From: Bradyrhizobium acaciae
GTDB taxonomy: Bacteria > Pseudomonadota > Alphaproteobacteria > Rhizobiales > Xanthobacteraceae
Reading direction: 5' to 3'
Length of the DNA stretch: 64,000 nt
Assembly: GCF_020889785.1 (NCBI RefSeq)
Contig: NZ_JACMYK010000019.1
Location: forward strand, 1-64,000
Shown: piece by piece, positions 49,708-58,871 of the stretch
Numbering within the stretch: position 1 is the stretch's first letter
Layout: every line of letters begins with the position of its first letter
Translations under genes and position numbers: made by a program
The notes under the pieces: generated by a model
What the model saw: only the letters and a program-made list of their open reading frames with translations
Database searches by the model: none
Told to the model about the DNA's origin: nothing

Positions 49708-51042
49708 CTATTCTTTCGGCCGCTTGTCGTAAACCCGTTTCGCCTTGCCGAGCGAACGTTCGAGCGTCTCGGGCGCGACGACGCGGACGCGGGTGGAGAT
49801 GCCGATCGTGTTCTTGATGAAGCCGGCGACCTTCTCGGCATGCGCGGTGAGCCCCTCACCGTCCCAGCTCTCGGGACGCGCTTCGGCGAGCACCGTCATC
49901 TCGTCCATGCGGCCCTCGCGGGTCAACTCGATGACGAAGTGGCCGCCGCACCAGTCGGTCGCCAGCAGCGCCTCCTCGATCTGGGTCGGGAACACGTTGA
50001 CGCCGCGCAGGATGATCATGTCGTCGGAGCGGCCGGTCACCTTCTCCATCCGCCGCATGCCGGGCCGCGCCGTGCCGGGCAACAGCCGCGTCAGGTCGCG
50101 GGTGCGGTAGCGAATGATCGGAAAAGCTTCCTTGGTCAGCGAAGTAAATACCAGTTCGCCCTTCTCGCCGTCCGGCAGCACCTTGCCGGTCAGCGGATCG
50201 ATCACCTCGGGATAGAAGTGATCCTCCCAGATGTGCAGGCCGTCCTTGGTCTCCACGCATTCCTGCGCGACGCCGGGGCCGATCACCTCCGACAGGCCGT
50301 AGATGTCGGTGGCGTCCATATCGAACGCCTGCTCGATCTCGACGCGCATCGCATTGGTCCAGGGCTCGGCGCCGAAGATGCCGAACTTCAGCGACGATTT
50401 GCGCGGGTCGAGACCCTGCCGCTTGAACTCGTCGAGGATCGCCAGCATGTAGCTCGGCGTCACCGTGATGATGTCGGGCCGGAAATCGTTGATGAGCTGC
50501 ACCTGGCGCTCGGTCATGCCGCCGGAGATCGGGATCACGGTGCAGCCGAGCCGCTCGGCGCCGTAATGCGCACCGAGGCCGCCGGTGAACAGGCCATAGC
50601 CATAGGCGTTGTGCATCAGCATGCCGGAGCGGCCGCCGGCGGCGCGGATCGAGCGCGCCATCACGTCGGCCCAGGTGTCGATGTCGGCTTTGGTGTAGCC
50701 GACCACGATCGGCTTGCCGGTCGTGCCCGAGGAAGCATGGACCCGCACCAGCTGTTCGCGCGGCACCGCGAACATGTTGAAGGGATAGTTGTCGCGCAGG
50801 TCGGTCTTCACCGTGAAGGGAAATTTGGCGAGATCGGAAAGCTGCTTGAAATCTGTGGGGTGGACGCCCGCGGCGTCGAAGCTCTTCTTGTAGTGCGCGA
50901 CATTGTCATAGGCGTGCTTGAGCGACCATGCGAGCCGCTTGGTCTGCAACGCCATGATCTCGTCGCGCGAGGCGCGTTCGGCCGAATCGAGCTCGGCGTG
51001 ATAGCCGCCGTCCTTGACCCTGAGCTTTGCCGTCACCATCAC
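49708..51042 (-). CDS. paaK: Phenylacetate-CoA ligase
   Basis: 444 residues, normal for PaaK. ATP-binding P-loop VHASSGTTGKPIVVGYTKAD (near 95-114), AYGYGLFTGGLGAHYGAERL (near 138), SEVIGPGVAQECVETKDGLH (near 246), GELVFTSLTKEAFPIIRYRT (near 292) and DDMIILRGVNVFPTQIEEAL (near 340). Activates phenylacetate with ATP and CoA, the first step of the aerobic hybrid pathway. 13 bases after paaI. Confidence 0.96.
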   Translation of the reverse strand: MMVTAKLRVKDGGYHAELDSAERASRDEIMALQTKRLAWSLKHAYDNVAHYKKSFDAAGVHPTDFKQLSDLAKFPFTVKTDLRDNYPFNMFAVPREQLVRVHASSGTTGKPIVVGYTKADIDTWADVMARSIRAAGGRSGMLMHNAYGYGLFTGGLGAHYGAERLGCTVIPISGGMTERQVQLINDFRPDIITVTPSYMLAILDEFKRQGLDPRKSSLKFGIFGAEPWTNAMRVEIEQAFDMDATDIYGLSEVIGPGVAQECVETKDGLHIWEDHFYPEVIDPLTGKVLPDGEKGELVFTSLTKEAFPIIRYRTRDLTRLLPGTARPGMRRMEKVTGRSDDMIILRGVNVFPTQIEEALLATDWCGGHFVIELTREGRMDEMTVLAEARPESWDGEGLTAHAEKVAGFIKNTIGISTRVRVVAPETLERSLGKAKRVYDKRPKE

Positions 51043-51055
51043 ATCTCCCCCGAAA

Positions 51056-51514
51056 TCATTGTGCCTTGATATCCGTGTCCGGCAGCCAGGTGCCCGGTAT
51101 CACGCGCGAATGCCCGCGGAATTCGGCGATCACGCCGTCGCCGGCGGTGACGCGCACGTCGTAGATTCCCGAGCGGCCGCTGCGCGAGACCTCGCGCGCG
51201 GTCGCCACCAGGCGATCGCCGAGCTTGCCGGGCCGGATGAAAGTAATGTTGCCTTGCGCCGCCACCGCACGGTCGTTGCGGCTGTTGCAGGCAAAGGCGA
51301 AGGCTGAATCGGCGAGCGTGAAGATGTAGCCGCCATGGCAGATGCGCTGGCCGTTGACCATGTGCGGCTGCACGGTCATCGCCATCGTAGCCTGCCCCGG
51401 CTTGACCTCGACGAGCTCCATGCCGAGACCTTTGCTGGCGTCGTCTTCCTTCCACATCGCATCCGCGCAGGCGCGGGCGATATCATCGGGCGATAGCGTG
51501 GCCTTCAAATTCAC
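51056..51514 (-). CDS. paaI: Phenylacetyl-CoA-pathway thioesterase PaaI
   Basis: 152 residues. Hotdog fold with GQRICHGGYIFTLADSAFAF (catalytic Asp, near 54-73) and GNITFIRPGKLGDRLVATAR (near 88). PaaI removes CoA from dead-end ring-epoxide or ring-hydroxylated intermediates and prevents CoA depletion. 94 bases after paaE and 13 before paaK. Confidence 0.95.
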   Translation of the reverse strand: MNLKATLSPDDIARACADAMWKEDDASKGLGMELVEVKPGQATMAMTVQPHMVNGQRICHGGYIFTLADSAFAFACNSRNDRAVAAQGNITFIRPGKLGDRLVATAREVSRSGRSGIYDVRVTAGDGVIAEFRGHSRVIPGTWLPDTDIKAQ

Positions 51515-51608
51515 ATCGAACTCCCTGTGCGCGGGCCCGTTGCGGAGGGCCTCTTGGCGTTACATCAGTGTTTGGCGCGACACCCTGGGCGTCAACGCGC
51601 AGAAAGAA

Positions 51609-52685
51609 CTAGACGTGGTCGTAATCGACCACGACCTTCTCCGAGCACGGCTTGGCCTGGCAGGTGAGGATGAACCCCGCCTTCAGCTCCCACGGCTCCA
51701 GCGAATAGTTCAGATCCATCGGCGCCTCGCCTTCGACCAGCTTGGCGCGGCAGGTCGAGCACATGCCGCCCTTGCATGCGAACGGCAGGTCCATGCCGGC
51801 ACGCAGCGCGGCGTCGAGGATCGATTCGCCGTCAGCCACCGGGACCTCGCGGCGCTTGCCGTCGATGATCAGACCGGCGATCGCCTTCGGCGGCGCGCCG
51901 GCGGGAACGACGATTTTCGGGCGCGGCTTGCCGCCGAATTCCGAGACGAAACGTTCGACGTGGATGCGCTCGTCGGCAATGCCGATCTCGCGGCAGGTCG
52001 CCTCGATGGTCTCGCTCATCGCGGCCGGACCGCAGACGAAGACATGATCCACGGTTGCGGCCGGCACCAGCGAGCGCAGCAGCACCCGCACCTTCTCGCC
52101 ATCGAGCCGGCCGTGCAGGATCGGAATGTCCTGCTCCTCGCCCGAGATGACGTGGAACACCGACAGCCGCTGCATGAAGCGGTCCTTCAGCTCCTCCAGC
52201 GCCTCGCGGAACATGACGCCTTCGGTCGAACGGTTGCCGTAGAACAGGAAGAAGCGGCTCGCCGGCTCGCGCGCCAGCACGCCCTTGATGATGGAGAGGA
52301 TCGGCGTGATGCCGCTGCCGGCGGCGAATCCGACATAGGTCCGTGCCTCGCCGGGTGCGTGCGCGACGCCGAAACGACCGGTCGGCGTCATCACGTCGAG
52401 CTCATCGCCGGTCTTCAGCTCGTCGGCGGCCCAGTTCGAGAATGCGCCGCCGTCGACCTTCTTCACAGCGATGCGCAGCTCGCCGTCGTCGGGGCCGGAG
52501 CAGATCGAGTAGGAGCGACGGACTTCCTCGCCGTCCATCGTGGTGCGCAGCGTCAGGTACTGGCCGGGCGTGAAGCGGTAGTCGCCTTGCAGATCGTCGG
52601 GGATCGCAAAGGTCATCGAGACGGCGTCCGACGCCTCGCGGCGCAGATCGCTGACGGACAGACGATGAAAGCGCGGTGTCGACAT
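51609..52685 (-). CDS. paaE: 1,2-phenylacetyl-CoA epoxidase, reductase subunit PaaE
   Basis: 358 residues from the ATG at 52685, two bases after the paaD stop; a GTG four codons upstream is less likely. FAD-binding FTPGQYLTLRTTMDGEEVRR (near 42) and RSYSICSGPDDGELRIAVKK, NADP-binding FAAGSGITPILSIIKGVL (near 120), and C-terminal [2Fe-2S] LPFACKGGMCSTCRAKLVEG (near 305-324) plus distal LTCQAKP. Supplies electrons from NADPH to the PaaAC oxygenase. Confidence 0.96.
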   Translation of the reverse strand: MSTPRFHRLSVSDLRREASDAVSMTFAIPDDLQGDYRFTPGQYLTLRTTMDGEEVRRSYSICSGPDDGELRIAVKKVDGGAFSNWAADELKTGDELDVMTPTGRFGVAHAPGEARTYVGFAAGSGITPILSIIKGVLAREPASRFFLFYGNRSTEGVMFREALEELKDRFMQRLSVFHVISGEEQDIPILHGRLDGEKVRVLLRSLVPAATVDHVFVCGPAAMSETIEATCREIGIADERIHVERFVSEFGGKPRPKIVVPAGAPPKAIAGLIIDGKRREVPVADGESILDAALRAGMDLPFACKGGMCSTCRAKLVEGEAPMDLNYSLEPWELKAGFILTCQAKPCSEKVVVDYDHV

Positions 52686-52687
52686 GG

Positions 52688-53191
52688 TCAATGACACTTG
52701 AAGTAATCAAAGGGTTCACGGCAGCTCTTGCAACGCCACAGCGCCTTGCAGGAGGTCGAGCCGAACTCGGAGAGCAGCTCGGTATCAACGGAGCCGCATT
52801 GCGGGCACGCAACCTGCTGCTCGCCGAACAGTGCGCGGCGCGAGGAGCCCGGCAGCGGCGGCGCGATGCCGTATTCCCTGAGCTTGCGGCGGCCGTCCTC
52901 GCTCATCCAGTCGGTGGTCCAGGCCGGCGACAGCACGGTGCGGACCTTCGGCCCGCGAATGCCTTCACGCTCCAGCGCCAGCTCGATCTCGAGCGCGATC
53001 ATGTTCATGGCGGGACAGCCGGAATAGGTCGGCGTGATCGCAACCTCGACATGGCCGTCGTGGACCGCGACGTCGCGCAGCACGCCGAGATCGGCGATGG
53101 TCAGCACTGGGATTTCGGGATCGACCACCTGCGCGGCCGCGCTCCAGGCGCGCCGACGCAGATCGGCATCGCTGAGTGCAACCGTCACCAT
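52688..53191 (-). CDS. paaD: 1,2-phenylacetyl-CoA epoxidase, subunit PaaD
   Basis: 167 residues. N-terminal DUF59/MIP18-like domain (WSAAAQVVDPEIPVLTIADL, and ITPTYSGCPAMNMIALEIEL near 52-71) and a C-terminal Cys cluster (VACPQCGSVDTELLSEFGST, CKALWRCKSCREPFDYFKCH) that probably binds Zn or an Fe-S cluster. PaaD aids maturation of the epoxidase Fe-S centre. Overlaps paaC by 7 bases and lies 2 bases before paaE. Confidence 0.95.
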   Translation of the reverse strand: MVTVALSDADLRRRAWSAAAQVVDPEIPVLTIADLGVLRDVAVHDGHVEVAITPTYSGCPAMNMIALEIELALEREGIRGPKVRTVLSPAWTTDWMSEDGRRKLREYGIAPPLPGSSRRALFGEQQVACPQCGSVDTELLSEFGSTSCKALWRCKSCREPFDYFKCH

Positions 53192-53961
53192 GTTGCCCCC
53201 GGGAAGGTCCGCTGCAGGGACTGCAATTCGCTGAGGAGATGGCCGAGATGCTCGCTATGGCTGCCGATGCGGCCGCCCTGCTGCATCCAATCGCTCTTCG
53301 GCAACGCCAGCGTTGCCTCGTTGACGATACCGGTGACGGTCTTCAGCCAGCGCGACTTTAGCGTCGCCGGATCGATTGCGATGCCGGCATCGATCAGGCC
53401 GCGCTCGCCGTCGTCGACCGCAAACATCTCGCCGGTATAGGCCCAGAGATCGTCGATCGCATTCTGCGCGCGGCGGTGGCTCTCCTCGGTGCCGTCGCCG
53501 AGACGGACGATCCATTCCGACGAATGCCGCAGATGATAGGCGCTCTCCTTCTCCGACTTCGCCGCGATCGCGGCAAGGGTCGCATCGGACGAGGCCATCA
53601 TCGCGCGCCAGTAGAGATCGGCGAATGCCGCATAGAAGAACTGCCGCACCATGGTGCGGGCGAAGTCGCCGTTCGGCTGCTCGACCAGCAGCAGATTGCG
53701 ATACTGCCTGACGTCGCGCAGATAGGCGAACTTGTCCTCGTCATTGCCGCGGCCTTCGACCTTGGCAGCGTAGGTGTCGAGCTCGCGGGCCTGGCCAAGC
53801 AGGTCGAGACCCATATTGGCCAGCGCCATGTCCTCTTCCATCGCCGGCGCATGGCCGCACCATTCGGACAGCCGATGGCCGAGGATCAGCGCATCGTCGG
53901 CGCGGCGCAGTGCGTAGAGCACCAGCGGCGTTTCGGAGACTTCGATATTGGCGGTAGCCAT
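53185..53961 (-). CDS. paaC: 1,2-phenylacetyl-CoA epoxidase, structural subunit PaaC
   Basis: 258 residues from the ATG at 53961 (MATANIEVSETPLVLYALRR). Ferritin-like helices: RADDALILGHRLSEWCGHAP (near 20-39), ALANMGLDLLGQARELDTYA (near 47), FARTMVRQFFYAAFADLYWR (near 103). Structural partner that stabilises PaaA. Overlaps paaD by 7 bases; separated from paaB by 146 bases that contain a repeat fragment. Confidence 0.95.
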   Translation of the reverse strand: MATANIEVSETPLVLYALRRADDALILGHRLSEWCGHAPAMEEDMALANMGLDLLGQARELDTYAAKVEGRGNDEDKFAYLRDVRQYRNLLLVEQPNGDFARTMVRQFFYAAFADLYWRAMMASSDATLAAIAAKSEKESAYHLRHSSEWIVRLGDGTEESHRRAQNAIDDLWAYTGEMFAVDDGERGLIDAGIAIDPATLKSRWLKTVTGIVNEATLALPKSDWMQQGGRIGSHSEHLGHLLSELQSLQRTFPGATW

Positions 53962-53995
53962 GTTCTCTATTCCACCTGCATCCACTTGCTCGACG

Positions 53996-54040
53996 TCATC
54001 CTGAGGAGCCTGCGCAGCAGGCGTCTCGAAGGATGGCCGC
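53996..54040. repeat. CCTTCGAGG/CTGAGGA repeat fragment inside the paa operon
   Basis: GTCATCCTGAGGAGCCTGCGCAGCAGGCGTCTCGAAGGATGGCCGCGG contains the CATCCTGAGGA and TCGAAGGATGG ends of the family at 7825 and 20706, around a short hairpin GCCTGCGCAGCAGGC. It sits between paaB and paaC and may affect message stability there. Confidence 0.75.
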
Positions 54041-54107
54041 GGTTACGATCGGGGCGTCATGGTTCTCCTGGCGATGCGAAGCGTCGTCCAGGCATGACGG
54101 GTGAAAT

Positions 54108-54395
54108 TCACATATGCCCGACTTCGTCGGGAACGTCGTAGAATGTCGGGTGACGGTAGATCTTGGATTCCGCCGGCTCGAACATCATGCCCTTCTCGGA
54201 CGGATCGGACGCGGTGATCGCGTTCGAGGGCACCACCCAGATCGACAGCCCCTCGCCGCGACGGGTGTAGATGTCGCGCGCGGCCTGCAACGCGAGCGTC
54301 GCGTCGGCCGCGTGCAGCGAGCCGACATGCTTGTGCGCGAGGCCGTTGCGGCTGCGGATGAAGACTTCCCAGAGCGGAACGTTCGGCGTGGCCAT
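54108..54395 (-). CDS. paaB: 1,2-phenylacetyl-CoA epoxidase, subunit PaaB
   Basis: 95 residues, the standard size. PLWEVFIRSRNGLAHKHVGS (near 6-25), LHAADATLALQAARDIYTRR (near 27-46), SIWVVPSNAITASDPSEKGM (near 50-69) and the end KIYRHPTFYDVPDEVGHM. Bridges PaaAC heterodimers. 11 bases after paaA. Confidence 0.96.
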   Translation of the reverse strand: MATPNVPLWEVFIRSRNGLAHKHVGSLHAADATLALQAARDIYTRRGEGLSIWVVPSNAITASDPSEKGMMFEPAESKIYRHPTFYDVPDEVGHM

Positions 54396-54406
54396 CTCGG
54401 GCTCCC

Positions 54407-55399
54407 TTATTCTGCGGCTTGCGCGAGCTGGCGGCTCTTGCGCTTCTCGGCGTAGGCCATCGCGGCCTCGCGCACCCAGGCGCCCTCCTCATGCGCCTTG
54501 CGGCGTGCGGCGAGGCGATCGCGGTTGCAGGGGCCGTTGCCGGCCAGCACCTGCTTGAACTCGTCCCAGTCGATCGGGCTGTGCACCCAATTGCCGTTTG
54601 CGTTCTGCTTCATGCCGGGATCGGGGATCGTCAGCCCGAGGAACTCGGCCTGCGGCACGGTGGCGTCGATGAATTTCTGGCGCAGTTCGTCGTTGGAGAA
54701 GCGCTTGATCTTCCACTTCGTCGAGGTGTCGCTGTGCTGGCTGACCTGGTCCGGCGGGCCGAACATCATCAACACCGGCCACCACCAGCGATCGAGCGCG
54801 TTCTGCGCCATCGCCTTCTGCTCCGCCGTGCCGCGGCACAGCGTCACCATGATCTCGAAACCCTGGCGCTGGTGGAACGACTCCTCCTTGCAGACGCGGA
54901 TCATCGCACGCGCATAGGGGCCGTAGGAGCAGCGGCACAGCGGGATCTGGTTCATGATCGCGGCACCGTCGACCAGCCAGCCGATGGTGCCGATGTCGGC
55001 CCAGGTCAGCGTCGGGTAGTTGAAGATCGAGGAATATTTCGCCTTGCCCGAGAGCATCGCGTCGACCAGCTCTTCGCGCGAGGTGCCGAGCGTCTCGGCG
55101 GCGGCGTAGAGATAGAGGCCGTGGCCGCATTCGTCCTGCACCTTGGCGAGCAGCGCGGCCTTGCGGCGCAGCGACGGCGCGCGGGTGATCCAGTTGCCCT
55201 CAGGCAGCATGCCGACGATTTCGGAATGGGCGTGCTGGGAAATCTGCCGGGTCAGCGTCTTGCGGTAGGCGGCGGGCATCCAGTCGTTGGGCTCGATGCG
55301 CTCGTCGGCATCGATGCGGGCCTGGAACCGCGTGGCACGGGCAACATCCTCGACGCCGCGATCGTCGCCGTCGGATGAGTTGAGCGCCTGCGTATACAT
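54407..55399 (-). CDS. paaA: 1,2-phenylacetyl-CoA epoxidase, catalytic subunit PaaA
   Basis: 330 residues. Diiron helices: [20 protein letters not shown] (near 50-69), [20 protein letters not shown] (DExxH, near 85-104), [20 protein letters not shown] (ExxxH, near 170-190); C-terminal [20 protein letters not shown] is conserved. Forms the ring 1,2-epoxide of phenylacetyl-CoA using O2 and electrons from PaaE. First gene of the operon with GGGAGG as ribosome site; preceded by paaX with an AT-rich promoter gap. Confidence 0.97.
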   Translation of the reverse strand: MYTQALNSSDGDDRGVEDVARATRFQARIDADERIEPNDWMPAAYRKTLTRQISQHAHSEIVGMLPEGNWITRAPSLRRKAALLAKVQDECGHGLYLYAAAETLGTSREELVDAMLSGKAKYSSIFNYPTLTWADIGTIGWLVDGAAIMNQIPLCRCSYGPYARAMIRVCKEESFHQRQGFEIMVTLCRGTAEQKAMAQNALDRWWWPVLMMFGPPDQVSQHSDTSTKWKIKRFSNDELRQKFIDATVPQAEFLGLTIPDPGMKQNANGNWVHSPIDWDEFKQVLAGNGPCNRDRLAARRKAHEEGAWVREAAMAYAEKRKSRQLAQAAE

Positions 55400-55429
55400 G
55401 GCCGACCTCCCGGTGTGTTGTTAGGCGGA

Positions 55430-55464
55430 AATATATAACACAAATTTCTAAATGCAAGATATTT
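55430..55464 (-). promoter_or_regulatory. paaA promoter with probable PaaX operator
   Basis: On the minus strand: TTGCAT (55457-55452), 16-base spacer, TATATT (55435-55430). Overlapping it is an imperfect dyad AAATATCT-N7-AGAAATTT (7 of 8 matched, 55442-55464). The 76-base gap is strikingly AT-rich for this genome. A repressor bound here would block the -35 region; PaaX releases DNA when phenylacetyl-CoA is present. Confidence 0.7.
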
Positions 55465-55475
55465 CTGTAATACGT

Positions 55476-56345
55476 TCAGACGCCCTCGAAGCGCCGCGCC
55501 ACGGCGCCGTTGGGCTTCGGCAGCGGGCCGTCCTCATTGGTTGCGTGGTCGTCAAGCCACTGTTCCGACGACGGAAGTAGCCCGCGATAGATCTCGCCGC
55601 AGAGCTTGCGCGCCGCCCTGCCCGGCCAATCCTTCGGCAACAGCTGATACGGCAGCAGCGGATCGCGCAGCACGACCCGGCGATAATGATGGATCAGCAG
55701 AATGCGCGCGGTGAAGGCATCGGCGTCGCTCAGCCTCTCTCCTCTGATGATCCAGCCGTGCAGCGGCTCGAACGTCTTCATGAACTTCAGATAGGCGTCC
55801 GCGGTGCGATCGAGCGGCCAGCTCTCGCTGAGCAACCGGCGCCCGCTGTCGTCTTCCGCGGAGACTTCAAGGCGGATCGCGCGCGACGCTTCATCCGGAA
55901 TCGGCACGCCTGACGGCGCGACCCACACGCCGGGCAGCGGGCTGCCGAAGCCGGCATTCTTCAACGCCTCGCGCGCGGCGTCGCGGTCCTCGGCATTGCC
56001 GATCAACAACAGCTCGAAGCGGCCGGTCCAGTCCGACGGCGGCGGATCGTAGATGTGCCGCGTCGCGGTGTCGAAGGTCTGCCGGCCCTTCGCGTTCAGG
56101 CGATAGAAGCTGTTGCGGCCGACCTTGCTGCGCTCGAGCCAGCCGTCGGCGGCAAGCCGCGACATCGCGGTGCGCACTACATTGCCGTCGATGTCGAGCG
56201 ACTTGAAGAATTCGAGCAGCGTGCCGAGCCACACCGCGCCGCCGCGCGGTACGATGGAGTCGCCGAACACGGTGATGATGATCGAGCCGGTGCGTGACGG
56301 CTCGCGCTTCAGTTGATCGACGATGCGGGCAAGCGGCTGTGGCAT
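55476..56345 (-). CDS. paaX: Phenylacetic acid degradation repressor PaaX
   Basis: 289 residues. N-terminal winged helix: EPSRTGSIIITVFGDSIVPR (near 15-34), VVRTAMSRLAADGWLERSKV (near 56-75) and GRNSFYRLNAKGRQTF. Central and C-terminal PaaX domains include PPSDWTGRFELLLIGNAED (near 104) and FLKTFEPLHG-like AYLKFMKTFEPLHGWI near 187. Senses phenylacetyl-CoA and represses paa genes. Upstream of paaA on the same strand by 76 bases. Confidence 0.95.
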   Translation of the reverse strand: MPQPLARIVDQLKREPSRTGSIIITVFGDSIVPRGGAVWLGTLLEFFKSLDIDGNVVRTAMSRLAADGWLERSKVGRNSFYRLNAKGRQTFDTATRHIYDPPPSDWTGRFELLLIGNAEDRDAAREALKNAGFGSPLPGVWVAPSGVPIPDEASRAIRLEVSAEDDSGRRLLSESWPLDRTADAYLKFMKTFEPLHGWIIRGERLSDADAFTARILLIHHYRRVVLRDPLLPYQLLPKDWPGRAARKLCGEIYRGLLPSSEQWLDDHATNEDGPLPKPNGAVARRFEGV

Positions 56346-56392
56346 GCCTCAACGCATAGCGCGTTTTGTCGATTCACGACAATGCGGGTGTC

Positions 56393-56570
56393 TTCTCCTT
56401 CTCCCCGGGTGTGGGGCCGAGACGAGCGAAGCTCGTTTCTGAGAAGGTCGGGATGAGGGGGCTCTCCGCGTTCACGGTGAGAGACGACCCATGGAGACTC
56501 CCCCTCACCCGGATCGCATTGCGCTTCGCTCCATGCGTTCCGGCCTCTCCCCGCAAGCGGGGCGAGGCAA
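56393..56570. repeat. Palindromic repeat related to the CCCTCTCCCC/Y-shaped family
   Basis: CTTCTCCCCGGGTGTGGGGCCGAGACGAGCGAAGCTCGTTTCTGAGAAGG... followed by CCCCCTCACCCGGATC...GCCTCTCCCCGCAAGCGGGGCGAGG. It contains several hairpins and the CCTCACCCG motif of the 40653 and 42285 elements. It fills the gap between the lipase-like gene and paaX. Confidence 0.75.
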
Positions 56571-56580
56571 GGAAGGGCGC

Positions 56581-57351
56581 TTACCTGTTGGGATCCGGAT
56601 AGACGAAGCTGCGCCAGCCGCTGCGATCGAACGGCGCCCACTCGCCTTCCTGCTGCGCGAGGCGATCGGCGACCGCGTAGACCACGGCCGGGTGATGGCC
56701 CATGCCGCAATGGCTGCTCTCGACCTCGATGCTGTCGGTCATCGACGAGGCCTGCTCGCGGCAGCCTTGCCAGGCGCAAACGCCATCGGTGCGGCTGAAG
56801 ATCGCGGTGGTCGGCACCGGCGGCGCGCTGGCGAGCGAGCCGCCGAAACGGGAATCCTCTTCATCCGCGCGGCGGCCGCTGGCCATCTCGTAGACGCGCC
56901 AGGCGTTGGTCGACTTCGGGCCCGCGGCGAACGGGCTGCCGAGCGTGATCACCTGGCGCACGCGCTCAGGCATCATCTTGGCGAGCTGGCGTGCATAGAG
57001 GCCGCCGAGGCTCCAGCCGACGACGGAGACCTTGCGGCCGGTCGTTTCATTCATCTCCTGCAGCAGGTCGACCATCCCGTCCTGCACGCCGGCGCGAAGC
57101 CCGAGGTTGCGGCCCTGGCGCCAGCCGCTGACGGCGTAGCCTTTGCTCTTGAGGAAGTCGCGCAGCAGGCGCGTGGACATGTCGGAGGCGATCAGTCCGG
57201 GCAGCACCAGCACCGGATGCCCGTCGCCGCGCGGCGCGAGGCTCAACAGCGGCAATGCACCAAGGAAGGCACCAAGCTCATGAATGGCCCGGCCTTCCAG
57301 GAACATCAGTGTCCTGGACGGCGGGCGTAGCGTCTGCGCAGCAACCGACAT
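56581..57351 (-). CDS. Alpha/beta hydrolase, lipase-like
   Basis: 256 residues. HPVLVLPGLIASDMSTRLLR (near 45), nucleophile elbow VSVVGWSLGGLYARQLAKMM (GWSLGG, near 108), Asp region TTAIFSRTDGVCAWQGCREQ (near 178) and His in VESSHCGMGHHPAVVYAVAD (near 213). The fold is similar to triacylglycerol-lipase/PGAP1-like esterases. No signal peptide. Substrate unknown; may relate to the PHA cluster 2 kb away. Upstream gap 57352-57549 holds no gene. Confidence 0.9.
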   Translation of the reverse strand: MSVAAQTLRPPSRTLMFLEGRAIHELGAFLGALPLLSLAPRGDGHPVLVLPGLIASDMSTRLLRDFLKSKGYAVSGWRQGRNLGLRAGVQDGMVDLLQEMNETTGRKVSVVGWSLGGLYARQLAKMMPERVRQVITLGSPFAAGPKSTNAWRVYEMASGRRADEEDSRFGGSLASAPPVPTTAIFSRTDGVCAWQGCREQASSMTDSIEVESSHCGMGHHPAVVYAVADRLAQQEGEWAPFDRSGWRSFVYPDPNR

Positions 57352-57549
57352 TTCAGCTCCTCTTCACGGCCCTGACGTCTCGGCGGCCGGCAATGGATCA
57401 TCGGGATGGGTCAATAGGATTGACGCAAACCCGGCGGAATCGTTCCGCAACGCAACAATCAACCTTGAAAAGCTAGGGAAGCGATCACTTTCGTGCAAGC
57501 GGCCCAGGTCACACTTGCCACAACTTATGTGATCGCCGTGCCCAATCGG

Positions 57550-58833
57550 TCACAGCAAGCGCAGCACATATTCCAGGGTGTAAAGCGCGAGGCCGGCAAG
57601 TCCACCGATCAGCGAGCCGTTGAAGCGGATGTATTGTAGGTCCTTGCCGACATTGACCTCGAGGAGTGAGATCAATTGCTCCATGTCCCAGCTCTTCATC
57701 TGGTCAGCGATGAAGGTCGAGACGCCGCTCTTCTGTTCCGCGACAACCGTGCGCAGGATCGCGACCAGCCCCTGATTGATCTCGCCGCGCAGCTCCGCAT
57801 CGCCATGGAGCGCATCGCCGGCCTCGACGAACATTCTCGCCAGCTGATGCTGCAGCACCTGCGACTCGCCCGACGCGCTGCGCTCGATGAAGTCCTTGAC
57901 GTTGGCCCAGATGGTGCGCCCGAGATTGGCGAGCTCCGGCCGCGCCATCAGGTCGCGCTTGAGACCGTCGATGCGATCGGCGAACGCCCTGTCGCTGCCG
58001 AGCCGGTCGACGAAGGACAGCAGCATGCGGTCGAACTCGCCGCGGAACGGATGTTGCGGATCGTTGCGCACCTCTTCGAAGAATTTCGTCGCCGAGGCGA
58101 TGATCCGGTTCACCACGAACTTGTCGGCGCGATAGAGCCTCAAGAGCGTCGGCATCTCGGCGCGGACCTTGTCGCGGATCACCGCCATGGTCTCCTGCTG
58201 CGTCAGCGTCTGGTGCAGCGCGCGCAAGAGGTCGTCGAGCAACCCCTCATGCTTGCCCTCCTGCACGAAGCCGCGCAGCGCGCCGGCCGCGAGCGGCGCA
58301 AGATCAACCGAGAGCATCTGCGTCGTGACGCGGCGGCTGATGAATTGCATCAAGCCTGAACTCTCGGTTGCCGCGAACGCTTCGGGCAGCATCCGCAGCA
58401 CGAAGCGCGCGAGATCCTCGGACCGTTTGCGGTCGCGCAGCCAATCGGCGATGAAGCTGCCGAAATCGATCTCGCGCAGCTTGGCCTCGACCGGTCCGGA
58501 TTCCAGGAAATTGTTCTCGATGAATTCGCCGAGCTTCTCGGCGATGCGCTCCTGATTGCTCTGGATGATCGCGGTGTGCGGGATCGGCAGCCCCAGCGGC
58601 CGCTTGAACAGGGCGACGACGGCGTACCAGTCGGCGAGCCCGCCGATGGTCGCGGCCTCCGCGAACGCGGCGATGAAGCCGAACACCGGATGCACCGGCA
58701 GCAGCGCCTTCGATGCGATGAAGATGATGAGGGTTGCCGCCAGCACGCCGGTCGCCAGCCATTTCACGCGCCGCAGCTCGGCGGCACGTTCGGCATCGAC
58801 GGGCGTTGCGATGAGGGCGGCTGGTAGCGTCAT
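57550..58833 (-). CDS. DUF445 family membrane protein
   Basis: 427 residues. Two N-terminal membrane segments (LATGVLAATLIIFIASKALL, and FGFIAAFAEAATIGGLADWY followed by AVVALFKRPLGLPIPHTAII), a long helical cytoplasmic or periplasmic middle with repeated amphipathic stretches, and a C-terminal membrane segment GSLIGGLAGLALYTLEYVLR. The family (YjiN-like) has no established function. Monocistronic, with a CATTGCGAG repeat upstream. Confidence 0.92.
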   Translation of the reverse strand: MTLPAALIATPVDAERAAELRRVKWLATGVLAATLIIFIASKALLPVHPVFGFIAAFAEAATIGGLADWYAVVALFKRPLGLPIPHTAIIQSNQERIAEKLGEFIENNFLESGPVEAKLREIDFGSFIADWLRDRKRSEDLARFVLRMLPEAFAATESSGLMQFISRRVTTQMLSVDLAPLAAGALRGFVQEGKHEGLLDDLLRALHQTLTQQETMAVIRDKVRAEMPTLLRLYRADKFVVNRIIASATKFFEEVRNDPQHPFRGEFDRMLLSFVDRLGSDRAFADRIDGLKRDLMARPELANLGRTIWANVKDFIERSASGESQVLQHQLARMFVEAGDALHGDAELRGEINQGLVAILRTVVAEQKSGVSTFIADQMKSWDMEQLISLLEVNVGKDLQYIRFNGSLIGGLAGLALYTLEYVLRLL

Positions 58834-58871
58834 GGGGATGGAGGAAGCTCTCGCACTGGCCGCACACTAAC

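Noticed and set aside
49309..51069. 586-codon plus-strand frame
   Set aside because: Antisense to the amidase 5' end and paaK; both minus-strand genes have complete catalytic motifs.
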